From assembly GCA_963706905.1 (NCBI GenBank), contig CAVPNY010000018.1, positions 248,001-312,000 of the forward strand: a DNA stretch of 64,000 nt. Direction: 5' to 3'. The notes under the pieces were generated by a model that was given only the letters and a program-made list of their open reading frames with translations, did no database searches and was not told where the DNA came from. The position numbers and the translations under genes were made by a program. The DNA comes from CAVPNY01 sp963706905. GTDB lineage: Bacteria > Chloroflexota > Anaerolineae > Anaerolineales > UBA4823. Each line of letters starts with the position of its first letter. The stretch's first letter is position 1. This document shows positions 8,773-16,459 of the stretch, piece by piece.

Positions 8773-9720
8773 TTATTCCCGCCGGTAGGGTTTCAGATAC
8801 GCACCTGGATAAGAAACCTGGCGGCTAGCCAGCGCCAACGCAGCAATGGTCACCAGGTAGGGCAGGGCCAGGAACAGCTCAAAAGGCAGATCAAAGCCCA
8901 TGGTTTGCAGGCGGAGCTGCAGCGCGAATACGCCGCCAAATAACAGCGCTCCCAATGCCGCTCGCACCGGATGCCAGCGGGCAAAGATCACCAGCGCAAT
9001 GCAAACCCAGCCTCTGCCGGCAATGATCCCCGGGGTGAATGCGCCCAGCTGGGCCAGCGATAAAAATGCGCCCCCGATCGCCATCAAAGCGCCTCCCAGC
9101 GCCAGTACAAAATAGCGGATGCGGAATACGTTCAAACCTGCTGCGTCGACTGCTTCCGGGTTTTCTCCCACTGAGCGCAGGTTCAGGCCAAACGCAGTGC
9201 GGTTTAACAGCCACCAGCTCAGCGGTACCACGATCAAGAAGGCAATGAAGGTCAGTAGATACTGGCTGAGGATATCGCCCAAGATGGGCATGCCGTTCAA
9301 TGGCGAGAGCAGTGGGAAGGGATCAACAGAAGGCAGCACAGCGCGCTCACCGAACACCATGCGGAAGCCGAACAGGGATAAACCGGTGCACAGCAAGGTG
9401 ATCCCCAGTCCCGCCACGTGCTGGTTCACCCCCAGGCTCACGCTGAAGAAGCCCATCAGCAGTCCCATCAGGATGCCAGCCAGGATGGCGCTGAGCAGCC
9501 CGATCCACAAATACCCCCCCAGGCCAGCTTCATTGGCCAGGTAAGCCGCGGTGAAGCCGATGAAAGCCCCCAGGAACATGATCCCCTCGATGCCTAAATT
9601 CAAGATCCCCGATCGTTCGGTAAACACCTCTCCGATCGAGGCGAAAACCAGGGGCGTGGCCACCCGCAGGGTGGCGGCAATCAGGCCAGCCAGGAAGGTC
9701 ACGGATAAAATCGATTCCAT
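8773..9720 (-). CDS. Nucleoside-type ABC transporter permease (second permease, YufQ/NupC-like)
   Basis: The 315-residue protein is hydrophobic throughout with about eight membrane helices and carries the permease block of the BMP/ribose-type importers, including the conserved ERSGILNLGIEGIMFLGAF and SVGENPEAVDAAGLNV segments (the EAA-like coupling region). It would form one half of the membrane channel with the preceding permease. Its ATG is at 9720, 5 bases after the stop of that permease. The same frame stays open upstream across the other two transporter genes only because of indels there; the gene itself appears intact. Confidence 0.85.
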   Translation of the reverse strand: MESILSVTFLAGLIAATLRVATPLVFASIGEVFTERSGILNLGIEGIMFLGAFIGFTAAYLANEAGLGGYLWIGLLSAILAGILMGLLMGFFSVSLGVNQHVAGLGITLLCTGLSLFGFRMVFGERAVLPSVDPFPLLSPLNGMPILGDILSQYLLTFIAFLIVVPLSWWLLNRTAFGLNLRSVGENPEAVDAAGLNVFRIRYFVLALGGALMAIGGAFLSLAQLGAFTPGIIAGRGWVCIALVIFARWHPVRAALGALLFGGVFALQLRLQTMGFDLPFELFLALPYLVTIAALALASRQVSYPGAYLKPYRRE

Positions 9721-9725
9721 ACGCC

Positions 9726-10815
9726 TTATTCCACCGGACGGCCGTCCTGCGGCGCCTGGCCCCGCCGGCGCCAGGTGAGGCGATAACCTTGCAGCAGCAG
9801 CATGGCCAGGGTCACCAGGAGCAGCGACGCCTGGAGCACATCGCCCAGGTAAGCCGGGACACCCAGGACGCGGCTCACGGTCTGCGAGCCGGTGTCGATC
9901 AACCCGATAAAGAACGCCGCCAGGGATACACCGATCGGATTCAACGCTCCCAGCGTGGCGATGATGATACCTGTATAGCCATAACCTGGGGAAATGGCGT
10001 CGATCAGGTGAAAATGAATCCCGGCGACTTCGCTGGCGCCTGCCAGCCCGGCGATCCCGCCGCTGGTCAGGGCCACCAGCAGCATGGTGCGGTCGACGCG
10101 AATGCCGGAGAAGCGGGCCGCCTCCAGGTTGTAGCCAACCGCTTTCATTTTCATGCCGAATGCGGTGCGATTCAGCACAAACCATACCAGGGCGATGATC
10201 ACGATCGCCAGGATGAAGCCCAGGTGCAGCCGGGAGCGCGGGATCAGCCGGGGGAAGATGGCGGTCGCTGCAATTTCCGGGGATTGCGGCCATTGGGAGA
10301 TCGGATCGCGCCAGGGTCCATTCAGGATGGCGCTGACGATGAAGATAGCCACATAGTTGAGCAACAGGGTGGTCACCACTTCGTCTATCTTTAAGCTTGA
10401 CTTTCATCAAAGCCGGGACGAGCGCCCAGGCCATCCCTGCCAGGAAACCGCCCACGATAATCAGCGGCAGCGCCAACCAGGCAGGCGTGTCGTGCATCTG
10501 CAAACCGATGGCGGTGGCGGCGGTGGCGCCCATGTAAAGCTGTCCCTCCACCCCGATATTCCAGTAGCCTCCCGAGAAGGCGAAGGCCACAGCGATGCCG
10601 GTCAGGAGCAGGGGTGTGGTCTTCACCAGGACTTCGATCAGCCGCACCGGGTTAGCCAGGGGATCAAGCAGGAAATAATAGGCCGCCTCAATCGGGTTTG
10701 CACCCACCGCCAGTACGAACCCCGAGGTCAGCAGGAATGTGACCACGATGCTGAGCACAGGGATCACAGCTCGAAACCATACCGGCGCGGGTAAGCGCTC
10801 AATCTGCCATCTCAT
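9726..10815 (-). CDS. Nucleoside-type ABC transporter permease (first permease, YufP/NupB-like), frameshifted
   Basis: About 362 residues when one base near 10389 is removed. The N-terminal part (MRWQIERLPAPVWFR, then GGYWNIGVEGQLYMGA) and the C-terminal part (VVTTLLLNYVAIF, GYGYTGIIIATLGALNP) are in different frames; the join LMKVKLK-IDEVVTTLLLNYV is exactly what permeases of this family show. Its ATG overlaps the ATPase stop in an ATGA. It pairs with the second permease downstream to form the membrane pore of a nucleoside/BMP-type importer. I take the shift as a sequence error rather than real decay because the rest of the protein is well conserved. Confidence 0.8.
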
Positions 10816-12321
10816 CCCGGATGTACTCCAGCCATCAACAGACCCAGTTCTTCGGGGGTAGCCCCTGCTGCAGGCTCTGTCCGCCAAAATCTGGCCTTCA
10901 TAGATCACCGCGATGCGGTCGGAAACCTGCATGATCTCATCCAGGTCCTCGGAAATCAACAGGATGGCAGCCCCTTCGGCGCGTTGTTCGAGCAGCTTAT
11001 TGCGGATATATTCGGTGGCAGCCACGTCCAGCCCGCGCGTGGGCTGGGCGACGACCAGCACTTTTGGTTTCTGCGCCAGCACGCGCGCCAGGACCACCTT
11101 TTGCAGGTTGCCTCCCGAAAGGGTGCGCATGCGGTCGTCTGGGGAAGCCTTGATCTGGTATTCGGTAATTAAGGCCTCAGCATAGCGGCGGATGGCTTTT
11201 CGCTCCAGGTATCCCTTACGGCTGAATTGATCCAGCCTTTCGACTACCATATTTTCTGCCACCGTCATCTGGCCGATGATGTTCGCCCGGCTGTCCTCGG
11301 GGATGCGCCCCAGGCCGGCAGCCATCATCGCCTGCGGGTGCGCATTGGTCACATCCCTGTCGAAAATCCGCAGCCTGCCCTGGGTCACCGGTCGCAGCCC
11401 TGCCAGGATCTCCGCAATTTCTGTCTGGCCATTACCGGAAACCCCCGCCAGCCCGACGATCTCGCCTGTCCGCACCACCAGGCTGACCTCTTTCAAAGCC
11501 GGCAGACCTTTGTTGTCCAGCGTGGTCACCTGCTCCAGCACCAATGCCGGGATTTGCTCTTGCCCGGCGCCGACCTTGCGGGTCACCCCAAAAGTCGGGC
11601 GACCTACCATCATGCGCGCCAGCTCGGTGGGGTTGGTATCCTTGGTGGATACCACGCCTGCCACCCGCCCACCGCGCAACACCGTGACGCGATCGGTGAT
11701 CTCCATCACCTCGTTCAGCTTATGGCTGATGAACACCACCGAAAACCCCTTGTCTTTAAAATTGCGCAGGCTGGAAAAAAGCTGCTCGACCTCCTGGGGG
11801 ATCAGGACGGCGGTCGGCTCATCCATCACCAGGACCCTGGCTTTGCGGTGCAGCGCTTTGAGGATCTCAACCCGCTGGCGCTGGCCAACGGACAGATCCC
11901 GGATGATCGCCCTGGGATCGATGCTGATGCCAAACTCGTCAGCGACTGCGCTCACCTCTGCGTGCGCCTGCTCCAGATCCAGCGGCAGCCGGGAGGTCGT
12001 TCCCAGGATCAGATTTTCCGTCACGGTATGCGGGGAGACCAGGGCAAAATGCTGAGAAACCATGCCGATCCCCAGGTGGATGGCAGATTTGGGCGAGTGA
12101 ATCGTAACCGGCCGGCCGTGGACTTGAATCTCGCCTTCATCCGCCTGGTAAAGGCCATACAGGATGCGCATCAGGGTGGTCTTACCCGCCCCATTTTCGC
12201 CCAGCAAGGCATGGATTTCACCCGCTTGCAAGCTGAAATCGACCCGGTCGTTTGCCAAAACCGCGCCGAAACGCTTGCTGATGGCGCGCATCGTCACTAC
12301 CGGATTGGTGTCGTTGGACAT
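10812..12321 (-). CDS. Nucleoside-type ABC transporter ATPase with two nucleotide-binding domains, frameshifted near its end
   Basis: The protein (about 502 residues) carries two ABC domains as in RbsA/NupA-type importers. The first has Walker A GENGAGKTT, signature LSVGQRQR and Walker B VLVMDEPT; the second has a degenerate Walker A (GVSGNGQTE), signature LSGGNLQK and VLVVAQPTRGLD, where Gln replaces the catalytic-region acidic residue. A +1 shift near 10875-10882 separates the last 18 residues (AGATPEELGLLMAGVHPG), which end in a TGA overlapping the ATG of the permease. It powers import using the BMP lipoprotein encoded upstream. Confidence 0.85.
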
Positions 12322-12353
12322 ATCTTCGGGTGATCAGTTTGTGTGCAGGACTG

Positions 12354-12388
12354 CCTGCCCATTGCCGGCTCAGCCGACAATGGACAGG
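12354..12388 (-). terminator. Intra-operon hairpin after the BMP gene
   Basis: CCTGCCCATTGCCGGC and GCCGACAATGGACAGG form a long stem with a TCA loop and two mismatches. It lies in the 114-bp gap between the binding-protein gene and the ATPase gene and lacks a T run. Such hairpins commonly stabilise abundant binding-protein mRNA and reduce read-through into the membrane components. Confidence 0.5.
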
Positions 12389-12435
12389 TAAATTCGAACC
12401 CGACTTTTGCCGCCAATCGAGATCTAATCCAGCAA

Positions 12436-13482
12436 TTAACTGCCTGCTTTTGAGCTGGCGGGTGGTGGGGCTTCATCGATGTCCACGCGGAAGAGACCGC
12501 TCTTGATCTCTTCTTCTTTGGCGGTAACCTGATCGATCAGCTCCTGCGGGATGCCGCCCACCACGCTGGTGTTGATCGGCGCCAGGGTTGCTCCACCTTT
12601 TGCCACCATGCTGAAGTCCTTCAAATCCTGAGCGGTGTAAGTGCCGCCAACCACCTGATTGATGATGTACTCAACCGTGGGCTCCATGTGCCAGACCGGC
12701 CCGCTGACCACATTTTCAGGCGCCAGCTCTTTCTGGTCGCTCATATTTCCGAAAGCCAGCAAGCCGTTCTCTGCGGCGGCTTCGATCACGCCAAAGCGTT
12801 CGGCAAAGAGCACGTCTGCTCCGGCGTCCACCTGAGCCAGGGCAGCCTCTTTGGCTGCGGCGGGATCAAACCAGCTATTAATGAAGCTCGTCTTGACATC
12901 CACCTCCGGGTTGACCAGCTTGGCTCCGGCGATGAAGGCATTCACGATGCGGTTCACCTCCGGCACAGGCATGCCGCCCACCACCCCGATCACATTCGAC
13001 TTGGTCAGCCCGCCCGCCAGCATGCCCGACAGGTAGGCTGGTTCATGAATCCAGTTATCGAAGACCGAGAAGTTTGGTTCAGCCGGTCCACCACCCGAGC
13101 CGAAGACAAAGGCGATCTCGGGGAAATCTTTGGCGACCCGGCGAACAGCTTCTTCATTGCCGAATGCATCCCCAAAGATGATATCCGGTTTTTTCTGATC
13201 GGAGACCTCACGCAGCACCCGCTCCATGTCACCCGCATACCCGATGTCATCGGTGAATTCGTAGGTGATGCGGCCTTCAGATTGGGCTTTTTGCAGGGCG
13301 CTGTGAATGACACCGTCCCACGGTTCTTCGATGGCGGTCGCAAATGCGCCGAATACAGACGGCACAGCGCTCTCCTCGGGCATCTGGGTGGTGGGTGCCT
13401 CCTCGGTCGCCGGCGCTGCTGGAGCGCAGGCTGCCAGCAGTAACGCAAAAACGACCATGAGAATAAAGAACCTATTCTTCAT
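12436..13482 (-). CDS. BMP-family substrate-binding lipoprotein
   Basis: The 348-residue protein starts MKNRFFILMVVFALLLAACAP: a lipoprotein signal with lipobox L-A-A-C, then a Thr/Pro/Glu linker. The mature part is a BMP (Med/BmpA) fold: EEPWDGVIHSAL, the conserved DIIFGDAFGNEEAV strand-helix, FPEIAFVFGSGG and GVVGGMP. BMP proteins bind purine or pyrimidine nucleosides for ABC import. I chose ATG 13482 because AAAGGAGG then sits 6 bases upstream; the in-frame ATG at 13488 would abut that site. It leads the importer/cytosine deaminase operon. The far C-terminal Pro/Ser-rich tail is unusual for BMP proteins. Confidence 0.85.
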   Translation of the reverse strand: MKNRFFILMVVFALLLAACAPAAPATEEAPTTQMPEESAVPSVFGAFATAIEEPWDGVIHSALQKAQSEGRITYEFTDDIGYAGDMERVLREVSDQKKPDIIFGDAFGNEEAVRRVAKDFPEIAFVFGSGGGPAEPNFSVFDNWIHEPAYLSGMLAGGLTKSNVIGVVGGMPVPEVNRIVNAFIAGAKLVNPEVDVKTSFINSWFDPAAAKEAALAQVDAGADVLFAERFGVIEAAAENGLLAFGNMSDQKELAPENVVSGPVWHMEPTVEYIINQVVGGTYTAQDLKDFSMVAKGGATLAPINTSVVGGIPQELIDQVTAKEEEIKSGLFRVDIDEAPPPASSKAGS

Positions 13483-13509
13483 TTCCATCCTCCTTTGGGC
13501 TAAGTTGTG

Positions 13510-13536
13510 AGAATATGGAACTGCGGAACGTGTCAA
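13510..13536 (-). promoter_or_regulatory. Candidate promoter of the nucleoside-import operon
   Basis: On the minus strand a perfect -35 TTGACA (13531-13536) is followed after 15 bp by TATTCT (13510-13515). The spacer is 2 bp short of optimal, so this may be weak or regulated. Transcription would begin about 25 bases before the BMP start codon. Confidence 0.4.
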
Positions 13537-13614
13537 TTTTACCGCGAACCAAAGTTGCTGGGTAAAAATGATGGGGCGGGTAGTGTAACAAGCCAATCGA
13601 TTGGGCGTAAAAAG

Positions 13615-13649
13615 GGGGTAGCAGCCCAATCAGATTGGGTTGCTACCCC
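13615..13649 (-). terminator. Rho-independent terminator of the lyxose operon
   Basis: GGGGTAGCAACCCAATC and its near-exact complement form a 17-bp stem with a one-base loop, followed on the minus strand by CC and TTTTT. It lies 18 bases beyond the stop of the D-lyxose isomerase gene, the last gene of that operon. Confidence 0.85.
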
Positions 13650-13667
13650 TCTATTAGGTGGTCGCTA

Positions 13668-14360
13668 TCAGGCGTAGCGGTAATAGCGCTCGTAATCGTT
13701 AACCAGCAGATAGAGCGGCTCTTCGTCTTCCTCAATGGCGGGGAAACGAGCCAGCGTCTGGTGGAACCGGTTATCAGCGTTGTCGTCGTTGACCAGGGAG
13801 ACTTCTCCAACCAGCACCCGGCTGACCTCGCCCCAAAATTTGTGATACAGGTAGGGCGTCAGGGTGATGCTCTCGCCAGGATCGAGGACCACTTTTCCGC
13901 CCGCCTCGACCGTGCGCCAGGCGCCGTCCACCTGCACGCGCACCGGGTTTTCGCGATCCAATTCTTCTTCTGGAGTGGCGTTGAACAACTGGAGGGCCAG
14001 CTTTCCGCCTCCCCGGTTGATGATATCTTCCATCTTTGTCCAATGGAAGTGCATTGGCGTGATCTGGTCGACACCCACCAGGAGCAGTTTTTCGGCATAC
14101 AGCTTGCCTTGCTTGCGTTGCCAGTTTTTGGGCGCGCCGTTGCGGATGGTGAATAGCACCAGTCCATGGTGATCGAAATCGCCCTTGCCGAAGTCGGTGA
14201 TATCCCAACCCAGGTGGTGACGGGCGATCTCCTGCACTTCTTCGCCTTTGACTGCCCATTCCTGCGGGCTCCAATAGGCGAAAGGCGGCAGGTGAAAATG
14301 GTGTTCCTTAATAAATTCGTCCGCTGCGCGGATGATGGCATTGACTTCAGAGCGTTTCAT
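13668..14360 (-). CDS. D-lyxose ketol-isomerase (cupin)
   Basis: The 230-residue protein matches the cupin-type D-lyxose isomerase family in size and pattern: MKRSEVNAIIRAADEFI at the start, AYWSPQEW, the metal-site strand PMHFHWTKMEDIINRGGG with two His and a Glu, and the second cupin His in LTPYLYHKFWG. It interconverts D-lyxose and D-xylulose (often also mannose and fructose) using a divalent metal in the cytoplasm. It starts 3 bases after the ATPase stop in a sugar-import operon, so the imported sugar is probably lyxose or a close relative. No xylulokinase is encoded next to it. Confidence 0.88.
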   Translation of the reverse strand: MKRSEVNAIIRAADEFIKEHHFHLPPFAYWSPQEWAVKGEEVQEIARHHLGWDITDFGKGDFDHHGLVLFTIRNGAPKNWQRKQGKLYAEKLLLVGVDQITPMHFHWTKMEDIINRGGGKLALQLFNATPEEELDRENPVRVQVDGAWRTVEAGGKVVLDPGESITLTPYLYHKFWGEVSRVLVGEVSLVNDDNADNRFHQTLARFPAIEEDEEPLYLLVNDYERYYRYA

Positions 14361-14363
14361 GGT

Positions 14364-15152
14364 CTACTCCTGGGCGAGTGCTTTGGGAATGACGCCCATC
14401 TCGTGTACCGCTTCGGCGCCGACCATCAGGCTGACGATCTCATCCGGGGTGGTCTCACTGGCGATCCGTTCGGCGACTTTCTTACCACGCCGCATGATCA
14501 CGATGCGATCTGCCACGGCGAAGACATCTTGCATATTATGGCTGATGATAATCACTGGCACACCCTGCCCGGCCAGGGTGCGCACCAGGGTGAGCACCTT
14601 GCGCTGCTCGCTGACCCCCAGGGCGGCGGTCGGCTCATCCATGATCATCAAGCGGGCGTTCCAGTAGATCGAGCGGGCGATAGCCACCGCCTGCCGCTGG
14701 CCGCCTGACAGGTTGCGGATCTGTTGGGTCAAGGAGGGCACCTCAATCTCCAGTCTCTTCAAGACCAAAGCCAACTCGTCGCGCATCTTGCGGCGGTCCA
14801 GGGTCTGGAACATGCCACCCACATAGCGGGTCTTGATCTCGCGTCCGAGGAAGATGTTCGATCCGACATCCAGGTTCTCAGCCAAAGCCAGGTCCTGGTA
14901 AATGGTCTCGATGCCAGAGTCGCGGGCTTCGCGCGGCCCGGCGAAAGTGACATTCTTACCATTAAAATAGATCTCTCCATCATCTGGCTGGTATACGCCG
15001 GAGACCATCTTGATCAAAGTCGATTTGCCTGCGCCATTATCGCCGACCAGGCCAACCACCTCGCCGGGGAAGATATCCACACTGACATTATCCACCGCGG
15101 TCAATCCGCCGAAGCGTTTGGTAAGTTCTACAATATGCAACAATGCATCCAT
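14364..15152 (-). CDS. Sugar ABC transporter ATPase, single-domain (FrcA/XylG-like)
   Basis: This 262-residue ATPase has a single nucleotide-binding domain: Walker A GDNGAGKST, Q-loop IYQDLAL, signature LSGGQRQ, Walker B LMIMDEPTAAL and switch IISHNM. The fructose and ribose-type importers use either a double-domain protein or, as here, a single-domain protein acting as a dimer. ATG 15152 has GAGAGGAG upstream; an upstream in-frame start would overlap the permease end. It energises the permease encoded just upstream (13-base gap) and the tandem binding protein. Confidence 0.9.
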   Translation of the reverse strand: MDALLHIVELTKRFGGLTAVDNVSVDIFPGEVVGLVGDNGAGKSTLIKMVSGVYQPDDGEIYFNGKNVTFAGPREARDSGIETIYQDLALAENLDVGSNIFLGREIKTRYVGGMFQTLDRRKMRDELALVLKRLEIEVPSLTQQIRNLSGGQRQAVAIARSIYWNARLMIMDEPTAALGVSEQRKVLTLVRTLAGQGVPVIIISHNMQDVFAVADRIVIMRRGKKVAERIASETTPDEIVSLMVGAEAVHEMGVIPKALAQE

Positions 15153-15165
15153 GATTTGTCTCCTC

Positions 15166-16278
15166 TCAGCGCTCCAGCGTGCGGCCAAACTGGTCGACGA
15201 TCACGGCGATGATCACCACTAGACCCACCGCCAGGTACTGCCAGAAGGGCTGCATGCCCAGCATGACCAGACCGAACTGGATGGTGGCAATGATCAGCGA
15301 ACCGACGACCGTGCCGATAATATTGCCCTCCCCGCCAAACAGGCTGGCGCCGCCGATGACGACTGCGGCAATGGACATTAACTGGAGCGCCTCACCGGCG
15401 TTGGCGGCTCCGCTGGTGAAGCGCGCCGCCCACAGCGCCCCGGCAATACCTGCCAGCACCGCGGCGATGATATATACCAGGATGACCGTTCGTTCCGTGC
15501 GGATGCCCGCCCGCACCGCCGCCTGGAAGTTGCCGCCGAGGGCGTAGATGTGCTGCCCAAATTGTGTTTTTGCCAGGACATACCAGCACACCAGTGTGAC
15601 CAGGAGAGTGACGAAGACAACATTGGTGAGAACTGGAAGGACCTGCTGCAGGCTGCCGCTCTCGGCCGCCGGAACTTTAAAAAAAGCTAAGCCCTTCCCA
15701 GCAATATAGTAGATAATGCTGCCGTTTCCAACCTGACCCAGGTAAGGAGGTTGCTGGGCCACGGGATAGCCCCCCGAAATGAGCAGCGCTGTGCCGTAGA
15801 TTGCATAGCCCATCCCCAGTGTGCTGATGAAAGGTGGGACTTTGATCTTGGCGACCAGCCAGCCATTGATATACCCGGGGATAATGCAGATCAAAATGCC
15901 GCCGAGCATGCCCAGGGGAACTACCAAATAGGGAGAATATCCCGCTGCATACATATACTTCATGATCTCGGCTGCGATGACTGCCGACAGACCGAGCGTA
16001 AAACCCACGGAGAGATCGATCCCCGCGGCGATTATAACCAACGTCTCTCCCAGGGCTACTAACAGGATTTGGGTGGAGTAAGTCAGGATGCCCTGGATCC
16101 CGCGCAGGCTCAAGAAGTTTGTATCATTCATTAGCCGTGCAGCAATGGTGAACAGGAGCACCATTGCAATAAAGAAAACCCAGGGCCAGACCTTGCGGAT
16201 GGCACTCAACCTCTCCGCCCGGGAGCGTGCTTTAGATGGCGCAAGTGATTCGGGTTGCGTTGTTTGATCGACGGTCAT
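15166..16278 (-). CDS. Sugar ABC transporter permease (RbsC/XylH family)
   Basis: The 370-residue membrane protein has about ten helices after a charged N-terminal 35 residues. Family signatures include the TLVIIAAGIDLSVGF loop, ISTLGMGYAIYGTALLISGG, and the cytoplasmic coupling segment FGQHIYALGGNFQAAVRAGI with the conserved A-L-G-G-N. It forms the homodimeric channel of a monosaccharide importer. It is flanked by the binding-protein gene (181 bp upstream, with two palindromes in the gap) and the ATPase gene. Confidence 0.92.
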   Translation of the reverse strand: MTVDQTTQPESLAPSKARSRAERLSAIRKVWPWVFFIAMVLLFTIAARLMNDTNFLSLRGIQGILTYSTQILLVALGETLVIIAAGIDLSVGFTLGLSAVIAAEIMKYMYAAGYSPYLVVPLGMLGGILICIIPGYINGWLVAKIKVPPFISTLGMGYAIYGTALLISGGYPVAQQPPYLGQVGNGSIIYYIAGKGLAFFKVPAAESGSLQQVLPVLTNVVFVTLLVTLVCWYVLAKTQFGQHIYALGGNFQAAVRAGIRTERTVILVYIIAAVLAGIAGALWAARFTSGAANAGEALQLMSIAAVVIGGASLFGGEGNIIGTVVGSLIIATIQFGLVMLGMQPFWQYLAVGLVVIIAVIVDQFGRTLER

Positions 16279-16357
16279 CGAGGGCCTCCGAACAAATAAT
16301 CAGGGTGAATACCTGACCAAATTGTATCCTACTTAATTCCTATTCAAAGATTCTTGT

Positions 16358-16386
16358 GAAAATTGTGGGCGCCGCCCACAATTTTC
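16358..16386. repeat. 29-bp palindrome between binding-protein and permease genes
   Basis: GAAAATTGTGGGCG (16358-16371) and its exact reverse complement (16373-16386) are separated by one base. With the second palindrome at 16410 it fills the gap downstream of the binding-protein gene and probably forms an mRNA-stabilising or attenuating hairpin. Confidence 0.7.
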
Positions 16387-16409
16387 TCGAAAAGTGTTCA
16401 TATATTGGT

Positions 16410-16441
16410 GTCCCTTCTCTCCCCTCGGGGAGAGAAGGGAC
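16410..16441. repeat. 32-bp palindrome just after the binding-protein stop
   Basis: GTCCCTTCTCTCCCC (16410-16424) pairs perfectly with GGGGAGAGAAGGGAC (16427-16441) around a two-base loop. It is 18 bases past the stop of the tandem sugar-binding protein on the minus strand. Pyrimidine-rich palindromes of this type occur as dispersed repeats in many genomes; position suggests a role in differential expression within the operon. Confidence 0.7.
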
Positions 16442-16459
16442 GGATTGGAGGAGAAGATC

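Noticed and set aside
8773..12321. A single 1182-codon frame covering ATPase and two permeases
   Set aside because: The middle of the frame turns into low-complexity Arg/Pro-rich nonsense, and better permease and ATPase endings exist in the neighbouring frames with overlapping start and stop codons. It is three genes with two indels.
11227..12333. A 368-codon plus-strand frame
   Set aside because: It lies wholly opposite a clearly identified ABC ATPase and has His/Gln/Arg-rich composition typical of antisense shadows.
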